NCBI GenBank assembly: GCA_958350755.1
Contig: CATWID010000003.1
Span: 1 to 64,000, forward strand
Length of the DNA: 64,000 nt
DNA from: an uncultured Collinsella sp.
GTDB lineage: Bacteria; Actinomycetota; Coriobacteriia; Coriobacteriales; Coriobacteriaceae
Direction of reading: 5' to 3'
In this document: positions 1-7,218 of the stretch, piece by piece
Position numbering within the stretch: the first letter of the stretch is position 1
Layout of the letters: each line of letters opens with the position of its first letter
Notes under the pieces: model-generated
Seen by the model: only the letters and a program-made list of their open reading frames with translations
Database searches by the model: none
Told to the model about the DNA's origin: nothing
Translations under genes and position numbers: made by a program

Positions 1-95
1 ATGCTCGTGGCGGCCACGGGGAAGGCGAACAGGGGAATATTGCGCCATAGCGAGCCGGTGGTCATGTCAATGTGCTTAGATGCGGTGTCTGCCAT
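1..95 (-). CDS. MATE family efflux transporter, N-terminal fragment (cut by window edge)
   Basis: Only the first 31 codons are present; the gene continues past base 1. The N-terminus contains DMTTGSLWRNIPLFAFPVA, which matches the usual start of MATE multidrug/sodium antiporters: a short cytoplasmic tail with an LTTGS-like motif followed at once by the first membrane helix. The family exports cationic drugs or metabolites across the inner membrane. The start ATG is at 95-93, preceded by only a weak purine-rich site (TTGAGAG). The call rests on the N-terminal motif alone, so substrate and completeness cannot be judged. Confidence 0.7.
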   Translation of the reverse strand, partial: MADTASKHIDMTTGSLWRNIPLFAFPVAATS

Positions 96-159
96 ACGCT
101 CTCAATCTCTAATATGCTCTTTCGTGCTTATTTGCGCAGACGATGATACTCCTAATGCA

Positions 160-215
160 GCCAGCCGGCACTTAGGGACGTTCCTTTTCTGTCGGCAGCT
201 GGGGACACTCCTTGT
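160..215. repeat. Imperfect palindromic repeat between MATE and rlmA-like gene
   Basis: The divergent gap between the MATE gene and the methyltransferase holds GCCGGCA at 164-170 and TGTCGGC at 190-196, an imperfect inverted pair, and the related words GGGACGTTCCTT and GGGACACTCCTT. The GGGACGTTC word recurs in the hairpin at 46.67 kb. It looks like a worn copy of one of the small palindromic repeats scattered through the window. Weak evidence. Confidence 0.35.
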
Positions 216-286
216 CTCTTCTATGACTAGGTGGGGAAGGCGTGCGACAATGGTGGGCGTTGTGTTGTTCGCGCTAAGGAGTTGCC

Positions 287-1099
287 ATGTTGTTGTGTCC
301 CGTTTGCCATGAACCGTTGGTGGACGACGAGCGCGGTGCTGCATGTGCGGGCGGACACCGATTTGACCGTGCGCGCGAGGGCTATCTCTATCTGCTGCGC
401 TCGTCCAAGAGCGGCGACTCCATGGGTGATCCCAAGTCGCAGGCGCGCAGCCGTCGTGACTTTCTGAACCGTGGATACTACGCGCCGTTGCGCGATGCGA
501 TGGTCGAGCTGGTGCGCGAGCGGGTGTCTGGACGTGCCGCGTCTACGAACTGCCCCATGACGCTGCTCGATATTTGCTGCGGCGAGGGCTACTACACCAG
601 CGCTATGGGCGCGGTGCCGGGCGTAGATGCTTACGGTTTCGACCTGGGCAAGGAGATGGTGCGCCTTGCCGCCAAGCGCGGCGATGCGACGTACTTCGTG
701 GCCAACATGAAAGATATCCCCGTGGCTGATGGCGCCTTTGATATGGTGACCGAGCTCTTCGCTCCCTTTAACGAGCGTGAGTTTGCCCGCGTGCTGGCGC
801 CAGAGGGTTCGCTCTACACCGTGGTGCCGGGTGCTCGGCATCTGTTTGGCCTCAAAGAGGTGCTCTACGACACGCCATATCTCAATGACGAGAAGCTGCC
901 GAAGACCACCGAACTCGAGTTGGTCGGAACGCAGCGGGTGTTTGCGAACATTACGCTCCAGACCCAGGCTGACATCGAGGCGGTGTTCCAAATGACGCCG
1001 TACTACTACCGCACGCGCCCTGCCGATAAAGAGCGCCTGGCAAACCTGGACACCCTTCAAACCGACATCGACTTCATCATCGCCGAGTACCGCCACTAA
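287..1099 (+). CDS. RlmA-like 23S rRNA (guanine-N1) methyltransferase
   Basis: A 270-residue class I SAM-dependent methyltransferase of the RlmA family, which methylates N1 of a guanine (G745 or G748) in helix 35 of 23S rRNA. The N-terminal zinc ribbon is visible: C4, C7, C20 and H24 match the RlmA C-x2-C...C-x3-H arrangement. It is followed by the family's GYLYLL and DPKSQARSRRDFL segment, and by SAM motif I, LLDICCGEGYY, at about 93-103. Length is normal for the family. ATG at 287 follows AAGGAG with good spacing. Which guanine is modified cannot be told from sequence; the type II branch gives tylosin resistance in some Gram-positives. A palindromic repeat begins on the last base of the stop codon. 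Confidence 0.85.
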   Translation: MLLCPVCHEPLVDDERGAACAGGHRFDRAREGYLYLLRSSKSGDSMGDPKSQARSRRDFLNRGYYAPLRDAMVELVRERVSGRAASTNCPMTLLDICCGEGYYTSAMGAVPGVDAYGFDLGKEMVRLAAKRGDATYFVANMKDIPVADGAFDMVTELFAPFNEREFARVLAPEGSLYTVVPGARHLFGLKEVLYDTPYLNDEKLPKTTELELVGTQRVFANITLQTQADIEAVFQMTPYYYRTRPADKERLANLDTLQTDIDFIIAEYRH

Positions 1100-1143
1100 C
1101 CTACCAAAAAGGGACAGGTTTATTTTGGCAGGTTTTATCTGGG
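1099..1143. repeat. ACCTGCC-type palindromic repeat, single unit
   Basis: A 35-bp unit (1099-1133) with ends ACCTACCAAAAAGGGACAGG and TTTTGGCAGGT, followed by TTTATCTGGG. The same unit occurs at 24576-24610 and, inverted, at 24643-24677, where the CCCAGATAAA continuation is also present. It starts on the last base of the rlmA-like stop codon. Confidence 0.75.
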
Positions 1144-1150
1144 CAAATGT

Positions 1151-1186
1151 AAAGGGCCGACCGCGTTGCTGCGCGATCGGTCCTTG
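1151..1186 (-). terminator. Intrinsic terminator of the minus-strand membrane-protein gene
   Basis: On the minus strand a strong stem (AAGGACCGATCGCG paired with CGCGGTCGGCCCTT) is followed by TTTACATTTG. It lies about 40 bases beyond the stop of the gene at 1226-1627. Confidence 0.7.
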
Positions 1187-1225
1187 TTGGTTGCTTGGAT
1201 GTAGGGGGCAGTGGAAGGAGGGAGT

Positions 1226-1627
1226 CTACAGGCGGTCCTTGTTCTCGGCCTTAATGTCGTGTGCCTGCTGAATAAAGAACAGGTCGTACACCACGATGAC
1301 AAAGGCGCCAAAGTTGATGGCGTCGCCGCCAAACGCGGGAAGCGTGAGCACGGCCTGCGCAATCGTGGCGATTGCGGCGACGATGCCGAGCTTAAACGCA
1401 CCATCCACCTGCGAAGGCTTGTTGGCGCCCTTGATGCCCGCAACACCTGCGGCAAGATCGACAAGACCCTTGATGACAAGTACGGCCGCGGCGAGCATGG
1501 CATTCGATCCGTAGGTGGACTCGAGCTTGCCGGTCGCGATGCCGGCGATTCCAATGATGAGACTGGCGATGCCCAGCACAAAATAAATCAGGGCAAGGAT
1601 TTTGAGTGTCTTGCGAGCGGCGCTCAT
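1226..1627 (-). CDS. Small membrane protein of unknown function (four predicted helices)
   Basis: A 133-residue protein made almost wholly of hydrophobic segments: TLKILALIYFVLGIASLIIG near residues 6-25, then three further helices around 45-65, 80-100 and 105-125. The tail is short and charged (AHDIKAENKDRL). Layout and size resemble small actinobacterial integral membrane proteins with four helices, but I do not recognise a named family. The start at 1627 is chosen because GAAAGGACC lies seven to thirteen bases upstream; a longer open frame reaching 1786 lacks a site and reads as non-protein. A terminator follows at 1151-1186, so it is probably monocistronic. Confidence 0.7.
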   Translation of the reverse strand: MSAARKTLKILALIYFVLGIASLIIGIAGIATGKLESTYGSNAMLAAAVLVIKGLVDLAAGVAGIKGANKPSQVDGAFKLGIVAAIATIAQAVLTLPAFGGDAINFGAFVIVVYDLFFIQQAHDIKAENKDRL

Positions 1628-1855
1628 AGCTGGTCCTTTCGATGCGGGCGCGGAGAATCTGTCGCACCCAGGTTGCGGCACATATCGTGAAGCACATTGT
1701 AGTTCAACGGGGCGATGCATGCGTTTGAAAGCGTTTCTTACCTGCACGGTCCAACCTTTCAAAAAGGAAAGCCGGACGTAAGCCAAATCGATGGCAGTTC
1801 AAGTGCGGCGCTGCGATGATGAGGCCATAGCAAGGAGTTGGTCTAAGGAGGAGCC

Positions 1856-1999
1856 ATGATGTACGGAACAGGGCAGGCGCGCGAGCCGCGATCGTTGGGA
1901 AGGCGCATGAGCGATTCCGTGATCGCTGCCGTGTGCACGGGATTGATGGCGGTGCTTTGCATTGGGATGTTGTGGGCCATGTCGCATGTGGGACAATAG
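1856..1999 (+). CDS. Small predicted single-pass membrane protein, 47 aa
   Basis: A short gene supported by a near-perfect ribosome binding site (TAAGGAGGAG) four bases before tandem ATG codons at 1856 and 1859. The product starts with a charged stretch (REPRSLGRRM) and ends with one hydrophobic helix, VIAAVCTGLMAVLCIGMLW, at residues 23-41. That arrangement is typical of small membrane peptides. It lies 63 bases upstream of the RsmJ-like gene and could be co-transcribed with it. No family recognised. Confidence 0.55.
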   Translation: MMYGTGQAREPRSLGRRMSDSVIAAVCTGLMAVLCIGMLWAMSHVGQ

Positions 2000-2062
2000 C
2001 GGACGATTGGGTGCCGACACATGCGGCGCTCACGTATCCGCTTTGCTTGCTAAGGAGTGCCC

Positions 2063-2767
2063 ATGGGCGTCGTCGATCCCTTTTCTGTTGCTCGGGCCGC
2101 GGGGCTTGAGCTGATCGGGAAGCCCGAGGGCCTCACGCTCACCGACGGTGCGATGGAGCTGCGCGCCGATTTTGTCCGCATGCTTCCACGGCTCAGGCAG
2201 GGCCGCCTGCAGCAAGAGCTGCTGGTTAAGGCTGCGCGCACAAAAGGCATCGAGCAGCCATGGGCGATTGACGCCACGGCAGGCTTTGGCGAGGATTCGC
2301 TGCTGCTGGCGGCAGCGGGCTTTACCGTCGATCTGTATGAACAGGACTGCGTGATCGCGGCGCTCCTCAAGGATGCCTTGGACCGCGCGGCGGATGATCC
2401 GGCGCTTGCGACTGCCGTGGCGCGTATGCGTTTGCATGCGGGCGAGGACAGCATTGCCGGCCTTCGCCATACGGCTGAGCTGGTCGAGCGCGGTGAGCTC
2501 GCGGCTCCCGACGTGGTGTATCTGGACCCCATGTTTCCCGAGCGCACCAAGAGCGCGGCGGTTAAAAAGAAGTTCCAGCTCTTGCACCATTTGGAGCAGC
2601 CGTGCGCCGATGAGGAGACGCTGGTCGAAGCTGCGCTTGCACCGCACCCGCGCAAGGTCGTTATCAAGCGGCCGGTGAAGGGGCCGCTGCTTGCCGGCGT
2701 TAAGCCGAGCTATCAGCTTGCGGGCAAGGCCGTCCGCTACGATGTTTTGGTGCCGCCGCGCCCGTAG
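2063..2767 (+). CDS. rsmJ: RsmJ-like 16S rRNA methyltransferase
   Basis: A 234-residue class I methyltransferase resembling RsmJ (YhiQ), which methylates N2 of G1516 in 16S rRNA in E. coli. Visible family features are the N-terminal LTLTDGAMELRADF stretch, motif I WAIDATAGFGEDSLLL near residues 67-82, the acidic YEQD after strand 2, and the catalytic-loop motif YLDPMFPERTKSA with the DPMFP signature. The start is ATG 2063 with AAGGAG at 2052-2057; a GTG at 2057 overlaps that site and is rejected. It belongs to the same broad function (rRNA modification) as the gene at 287. The C-terminus is normal. The exact target is inferred from the family. Confidence 0.85.
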   Translation: MGVVDPFSVARAAGLELIGKPEGLTLTDGAMELRADFVRMLPRLRQGRLQQELLVKAARTKGIEQPWAIDATAGFGEDSLLLAAAGFTVDLYEQDCVIAALLKDALDRAADDPALATAVARMRLHAGEDSIAGLRHTAELVERGELAAPDVVYLDPMFPERTKSAAVKKKFQLLHHLEQPCADEETLVEAALAPHPRKVVIKRPVKGPLLAGVKPSYQLAGKAVRYDVLVPPRP

Positions 2768-2834
2768 TTTGCGTGCGATGGCCGGCGATGTGTCGGTGCC
2801 GCGCCGCTGCGTGAGTGTCGCGCCGATGCGGCGC

Positions 2835-3131
2835 CTATTTCCAAGGGTGCGACGTCAGGTGCCACCCGCCGCAGTATTCACATTTGTAGCAGGCCAAGCC
2901 ACGTCGTCCACGGTTTTCGCAGTCGGCCATAACGGCCTCGGCCTCGGCGCGTGTGTCGTAGCGGTTTTTGCGCTCGCACGACTTGTAGCGCCAAGCCTCA
3001 TCGCGCTCGGCGTCCAGGGCATCGCGGCGCTCGTCCTCGCGCGCAAACAGGTCGCTCATATCGCCGCCGGTGGCAGCGCCCAAAAACTCGCTTTTGGCCT
3101 TTGACCAGGCGGCTCGCTTTTTGCTTCCCAT
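2835..3131 (-). CDS. Small zinc-ribbon-like protein with CEYCGGWHLT motif
   Basis: A 98-residue protein: a basic N-terminus (MGSKKRAAWSKAKSEF), a charged middle rich in Glu/Asp/Arg, and a C-terminal cysteine/histidine motif YKCEYCGGWHLTSH that can bind zinc. Proteins with a C-x2-C-GxWHLT tail occur across Gram-positives and phages; no function is established that I know of. The start at 3131 has an ideal AAGGAGCGG site; a start at 3164 has none. It is convergent with the methyltransferase and divergent from the acetyltransferase. Confidence 0.7.
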   Translation of the reverse strand: MGSKKRAAWSKAKSEFLGAATGGDMSDLFAREDERRDALDAERDEAWRYKSCERKNRYDTRAEAEAVMADCENRGRRGLACYKCEYCGGWHLTSHPWK

Positions 3132-3207
3132 CCGCTCCTTGCCCTTTCCAAACGTTGGTATCATTGCTCAATCAAAGTGATACCAATAAACGTGAGGTCG
3201 CCGCGTG

Positions 3208-3696
3208 ATGATCAGAAAAACCCTCGATACCGACATTCCCGCCGTCATGGCTATCTATGACGCGGCCCGCGCCTTTATGCGCGCGCATGGCAACGCCACG
3301 CAGTGGCCCGAGGGCACGCCTTCGGCCGAGCAGCTGGCTGCCGATATTGCCGCTGGTGGCAGTTACGTGTGCGAAGTCGACGGCCGCGTGGTGGCGACGT
3401 TTGCCTTTTTACCGGGTCCGGACGAGTGCTATGACGTGATTGAGGACGGTCAATGGCGCAGCGACACTCCGTATGCCGTGCTGCATCGCGTGGCATCCGA
3501 CGGCACCGTGCACGGTATCGCGGCGGCGATGTTTGCCTTTGCCAAGGAATGCGCCGACCATCTGCGTATTGACACGCACGAGGACAACTTGCCCATGCAG
3601 GGCGCCATCGCCAAGGCGGGGTTCGAGCGTGTCGGTATCGTCTATGTGTCCGACGGCACGGCGCGTGTCGCGTTTGATTGGCTGCGCGAGGCGTAG
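3208..3696 (+). CDS. GNAT family N-acetyltransferase
   Basis: A 162-residue protein with the GNAT fold pattern. It opens with MIRKTLDTDIPAVMAIYDAA (beta1-alpha1) and has GGSYVCEVDGRVVATFAF for beta2-beta3. Then come VLHRVASDGTVHGIAAAMFA, in the position of the acetyl-CoA motif A though without a clean Q/RxxGxG/A, and a C-terminal DTHEDNLPMQGAIAKAGFER, the typical GNAT motif B with a late Asn. The family transfers acetyl groups to amines; the substrate is not inferable. ATG 3208 is preferred to GTG 3205 because GAGGT at 3194-3198 then has better spacing. A bidirectional terminator follows. Confidence 0.8.
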   Translation: MIRKTLDTDIPAVMAIYDAARAFMRAHGNATQWPEGTPSAEQLAADIAAGGSYVCEVDGRVVATFAFLPGPDECYDVIEDGQWRSDTPYAVLHRVASDGTVHGIAAAMFAFAKECADHLRIDTHEDNLPMQGAIAKAGFERVGIVYVSDGTARVAFDWLREA

Positions 3697-3727
3697 GAGC
3701 CAAGGCACGTATCATCACCCAGCTCAA

Positions 3728-3762
3728 ATAAAAAATGGCCCCGAGTGGGGCCATTTTTGGTA
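3728..3762. terminator. Bidirectional intrinsic terminator
   Basis: AAAAAATGGCCCC-GAGT-GGGGCCATTTTT is a near-perfect stem with an A-tract and T-tract on opposite sides, so it works in both directions. It ends the acetyltransferase transcript on the plus strand and the candidate small RNA on the minus strand. Confidence 0.85.
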
Positions 3763-3926
3763 AAACGCGTCGTTGTGGGACTCGCATTGTTACCGCCCCA
3801 GATGAACCCGGGCAGACAAAAAGGGGAGGTGCCGGCTTTCGCAAGGCGCGAACCTACGAAAATCGCCGCGCGGCAACGCGGGGCGATGAGCTCGGTCGGG
3901 GGATAGGGCCCGCTTCGCCCACCGGC
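3730..3926 (-). ncRNA. Candidate structured small RNA, about 195 nt
   Basis: A 250-base stretch without a credible gene. On the minus strand it has a -10 box TACAAT (3938-3933) with only a weak -35, then G+C-rich sequence with several strong local stems. These are ATCGCC paired with GGCGAT around TTGC; TTCGC-GCCTT-GCGAA; and CCCGG-GUUCAU-CUGGGG. It ends at a perfect intrinsic terminator. No minus-strand gene follows, so it is not a leader. I do not match it to 4.5S, RNase P or tmRNA by their conserved cores. Alternatively it is a plus-strand 5' leader of the GTPase gene. Confidence 0.45.
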
Positions 3927-4002
3927 CCGTAAATTGTATCATCCAGTGTGGAGCGTGAACGCCCGTTGCCGCGTGCGATGGGCTTGCAATAAGAGGAGAG
4001 CC

Positions 4003-6006
4003 ATGTCGAAGCAAGCGGTCGTTGGAATCTTGGCGCATGTCGATGCCGGCAAGACCACGTTGGCCGAGGCCATGCTGTTCAACGCGGGCCGCATTCGCAA
4101 GCGTGGCCGCGTGGACGATGGCGATTCGCATCTGGACACTAACACGATCGAGCGCGAGCGCGGTATCACGATTTTCTCGTCGCAGGCCGTGCTCGACCAC
4201 GGCGATACCCACGTCATGCTCGTGGATGCTCCCGGCCATGTCGATTTTTCTGCCGAGGCGGAGCGCACACTGCGTGCCCTGGACTACGCGATTCTGGTGG
4301 TGGGCGCCAACGATGGCGTGCAGGGGCACACCGAAACCCTGTGGCGCCTGCTTGCACGCTATGACATCCCGACGTTCATCTTCATCAACAAGATCGATTT
4401 GGAGAATCCCGGCCGCGATGTTTTGCTGGCACAACTCGGGCAGCGTCTTTCCGAGGGCTGCCTGGATGCCAACGAGCTGCTGGCGGGCGCCGCCGTTCAG
4501 GAGGACGCTGCTGCGTTGGACGAAGCGGCGCTCGAGGAGTTTCTTGAAGCGGGTGAGCTTTCTGTCGCAACGCTGTCGCGCATGGTTGCCGAGCGCAAGC
4601 TCTTTCCCTGCTTTGCCGGCTCGGCGCTCAAGGACCAAGGCGTTGACGAGCTACTGGATGGTATATGCGCGCTGATGCGTGAGCAGGCGTGGCTCCCGGA
4701 GTTTGCCGCGCGCGTCTATCGTGTCAGCCGCGGGGATCGTGGCGAGCGCTTGGCTTGGGTTAAAGTGACCGGCGGCACGCTGCGCGCAAAACAGATGATC
4801 AGCGGGCGTTCCAGTGCCGAGGCGTGGGAACAGAAGGTCGATCAGGTACGCATCTATAACGGCGAGAAGTATGAGCTTGCCCAAGAAGTTGCTGCTGGCG
4901 GTATTTGCGCCGTGACGGGTCTTGCGCACGTTCGCCCAGGGGACGCCCTGGGCGCGGAGCCCGCGGGCGATGCGCCCGTCATCGCTCCGGTCCTCACCTA
5001 TACGGTGCTGCCGGGCGAACACGACGTTCATGCGGTGTTTAAAGCGCTGAGTGAGTTGGCGGACGAAGATCCCATGCTCGGCGTAAGCTGGAATACGCAT
5101 CTTGAGCAGATCCATTTGCAGTTGATGGGCGCCGTGCAACTCGAGGTCGTGCAGCGGGTGTTGGCCGATCGCTTTGGCCTTTCGGTTGCGTTTGAGCCCG
5201 GCGGCATTCTCTATAAGGAGACTATTTCGCGGCCGGTCGAGGGCGTGGGCCACTTTGAGCCGCTGCGCCACTATGCCGAGGTGCATCTGCGCCTGGAGCC
5301 GTTGCCGGCGGGTTCGGGTGTGCAGTTTGGCACCGTGACCTCGACCGACGAGCTCGATCTTAACTGGCAGCGTTTGGCACTCACCAACGCTATGGAGCGC
5401 GACCACCTGGGCGTGCTGACGGGCTCGCCCATCACCGATGTGCGCATTACGCTCACGGGCGGCCGCGCGCATGCCAAACACACCGAGGGCGGCGATTTTC
5501 GCCAGGCCACGTATCGCGCGATTCGCCAGGGTTTGATGCAGGCGCGCGAGGTCGGCGCAGACGTGTTGCTGGAGCCGTGGTACCACTTTGAGCTCGAGGT
5601 GCCGGGGGAGTGCGTGGGCCGGGCGTTGTCAGATGCCACACGCATGGGTGCCGAGTACGAGCCGCCGACGATGGCGGGAGACCGAGCGAAGCTTGTGGGT
5701 CGCGTGCCGGCATCCGAGGTGCAGGATTACGCGCTGGAGGTGGCTGCCTACACGAGCGGGCGCGGTCATCTGTACCTGGAGTTCGCCGGTTATGCGGCTT
5801 GCCATGATGGCGAGCGCGTAATCGAGGCTGCCGCCTACGAGCCCGAGGCCGATCTGCCCAACACGCCCGACTCGGTCTTTTGCTCTCATGGCGCCGGCTA
5901 CACGGTCAAATGGTATGACGTGCCCGCCGCAGCGCACGTAAAGATCGATCCCGCCACCTTCCGTCCCTGGCGAGCAGCAGACGCCGAGTTTTTCGGCCAC
6001 ATGTGA
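4003..6006 (+). CDS. Tet(M)/EF-G-like translational GTPase
   Basis: A 667-residue GTPase related to the ribosomal-protection proteins and EF-G, which act on the ribosomal A site. The G domain is complete: AHVDAGKTT (11-19), a switch region with TIERERGITIFSSQ, DAPGH, and NKID. Domains II to V follow, with the C-terminal LLEPWYHFELEVPGECVGRA matching Tet(M)'s LLEPYLSFKIYAPQEY region. In domain IV, however, the Tet(M) drug-displacing SPVSTPADFR loop is replaced by GGRAHAKHTEGGDFRQATYR. That form is seen in chromosomal GTPases of gut anaerobes rather than in mobile tetracycline-resistance genes. ATG 4003 has GAGGAG upstream. The stop TGA lies inside a 31-bp palindrome. Physiological role unknown. 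Confidence 0.8.
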   Translation: MSKQAVVGILAHVDAGKTTLAEAMLFNAGRIRKRGRVDDGDSHLDTNTIERERGITIFSSQAVLDHGDTHVMLVDAPGHVDFSAEAERTLRALDYAILVVGANDGVQGHTETLWRLLARYDIPTFIFINKIDLENPGRDVLLAQLGQRLSEGCLDANELLAGAAVQEDAAALDEAALEEFLEAGELSVATLSRMVAERKLFPCFAGSALKDQGVDELLDGICALMREQAWLPEFAARVYRVSRGDRGERLAWVKVTGGTLRAKQMISGRSSAEAWEQKVDQVRIYNGEKYELAQEVAAGGICAVTGLAHVRPGDALGAEPAGDAPVIAPVLTYTVLPGEHDVHAVFKALSELADEDPMLGVSWNTHLEQIHLQLMGAVQLEVVQRVLADRFGLSVAFEPGGILYKETISRPVEGVGHFEPLRHYAEVHLRLEPLPAGSGVQFGTVTSTDELDLNWQRLALTNAMERDHLGVLTGSPITDVRITLTGGRAHAKHTEGGDFRQATYRAIRQGLMQAREVGADVLLEPWYHFELEVPGECVGRALSDATRMGAEYEPPTMAGDRAKLVGRVPASEVQDYALEVAAYTSGRGHLYLEFAGYAACHDGERVIEAAAYEPEADLPNTPDSVFCSHGAGYTVKWYDVPAAAHVKIDPATFRPWRAADAEFFGHM

Positions 6007-6031
6007 CAAAGGGACAGTCCCTTTGTCACAT
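6001..6031. repeat. 31-bp perfect palindrome, copy 1
   Basis: ATGTGACAAAGGGAC, one central base, and its exact reverse complement. The first six bases are the last two positions of the GTPase frame (ATG, TGA stop). Identical copy at 13689-13719, a copy differing only in the centre base at 9729-9759, and a diverged copy at 59606-59636. It could terminate transcription weakly, though it has no T-tract. Confidence 0.9.
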
Positions 6032-6034
6032 CGA

Positions 6035-6066
6035 GTTGGTATAACTCGGTATAAGTTGGTATAACT
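6035..6066 (+). promoter_or_regulatory. Direct repeats GTTGGTATAACT upstream of the AAA ATPase
   Basis: The 12-base word GTTGGTATAACT occurs at 6035-6046 and 6055-6066 with a partial copy GGTATAA between. The copies are 20 bp apart, about two helical turns, as for a direct-repeat operator. It sits 34-65 bases before the ATPase start. Function is inferred. Confidence 0.4.
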
Positions 6067-6099
6067 ATTGCCAGCCTTTGCCAATCCGAGGAGACCGAC

Positions 6100-7218
6100 A
6101 TGAATCCAAATCCCTTTAAGCCAACGGCTGGTAAGCGACCTCCGGTGCTCATCGGTCGCGAGTCGGTCATCGAAGATTTTGAGGAAGGACTCGATAACGG
6201 TGCCGGAGCGCCGGGCAGGCTCATGCTCATTACGGGAAACCGTGGCTGTGGCAAAACGGTTCTTCTGCGGGAGCTGCAGCGTCTTGCCAACGAGCGCGGG
6301 TGGGTGGTTGTCTCTGATTCCGCTTCGCTTGGCTTGTGCGACCGCTTGGCCGACGCGCTCCGCTCGAATAAACCCGTCGTGACGTCAATGGAGTTTGGGC
6401 CGTCATTTGGTCGAATGTCGGTCGAGGCGGCGCGGGCAAAAGGCGAGACGTTGCGGGGGCTGGTCAACGAGAGGCTCAAGAGGCTCGGTCCGGGTAAGGG
6501 CATACTGTTTGCGATTGACGAGGCACAGTCTGCGTCAATCGAGGAGCTGGCGGCTCTTGCCGTTCTCTATCAGCAGGTGCTCGGAGACCAGGACGCTACG
6601 GGCTTGTCCGATAGCGACCAGCGCGGTCTTGCGCTGGTTTTTGCCGGCTTACCCAGTATGGTTGACGATCTGCTCGAAGAGCCGAGCGTGACGTTTTTGC
6701 GGCGCGCCCAGCAGCGTACGTTGGGGGCGATTTCTTTGCCCCAGGTGCGCGATTCATATATCCAGACGGTCGAATGTGCTGGTCTTTACGTTGATGCGGA
6801 GACCGCGGACCTTGCGGCGCGCAAGAGCATGGGACATCCCTATATGGTTCAGCTGGTGGGATATTACATGTGGCGGTCTGCCGTCCGACGTGGCTCGCAA
6901 CTCATTGAAAGGCGCGATGTCGAGGATGGCCATGCGGATGCCGTCTCCGAGTTCTACGAAGCGGTCGATGCGCCCCTGTATTACGGGCTGCGCAGTCCAC
7001 AGCGCCTTTTTATCGAGGCCATGGCTACTGACGAGGGTAAGTCGACGCGCATGGCGGATATCATTGAGCGCTGCGATCGCACTCAGAGCTGGGCGAGTAA
7101 ATATCGCGCAAGCCTGATTCGCGAGCGCGTCATCGAGGCCGCCGGATACGGCCTCGTCCGGTTTGCCGTGCCCATGCTGGGCGAGTACATCCGCGAACGC
7201 ATTTTATGGCATGAGTAG
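6100..7218 (+). CDS. AAA family ATPase (ORC/Cdc6-like architecture)
   Basis: A 372-residue ATPase. Walker A is GNRGCGKT (46-53), Walker B is ILFAIDEAQSA (about 139-149), and LALVFAGLPSM resembles a sensor-1 strand. The C-terminal 100 residues look like a winged helix (MADIIERCDRTQSWASKYRA). The leading GRESVIEDFEEGL matches the R-E-x(n)-L box that precedes the P-loop in Cdc6/ORC-like and STAND-related ATPases. No attached effector domain is seen. The gene overlaps the UvrA-like gene by 8 bases, suggesting coupled expression and perhaps a shared role in DNA transactions. GAGGAG lies before ATG 6100. The cellular role is unknown. Confidence 0.75.
   Translation: MNPNPFKPTAGKRPPVLIGRESVIEDFEEGLDNGAGAPGRLMLITGNRGCGKTVLLRELQRLANERGWVVVSDSASLGLCDRLADALRSNKPVVTSMEFGPSFGRMSVEAARAKGETLRGLVNERLKRLGPGKGILFAIDEAQSASIEELAALAVLYQQVLGDQDATGLSDSDQRGLALVFAGLPSMVDDLLEEPSVTFLRRAQQRTLGAISLPQVRDSYIQTVECAGLYVDAETADLAARKSMGHPYMVQLVGYYMWRSAVRRGSQLIERRDVEDGHADAVSEFYEAVDAPLYYGLRSPQRLFIEAMATDEGKSTRMADIIERCDRTQSWASKYRASLIRERVIEAAGYGLVRFAVPMLGEYIRERILWHE

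Noticed and set aside
1628..1786. N-terminal extension of the small membrane protein up to 1786
   Set aside because: The extension has no ribosome binding site and reads as non-protein sequence (Cys/Arg/Pro-rich), while ATG 1627 has a good site and begins directly before the first membrane helix.
4651..5586. 311-codon minus-strand frame inside the GTPase gene
   Set aside because: Antisense shadow with no motifs; codon use on the plus strand is normal.
4003..6006. Calling the GTPase a tetracycline resistance gene
   Set aside because: The drug-displacing loop of Tet(M)-type proteins is not conserved and no mobile context is present.
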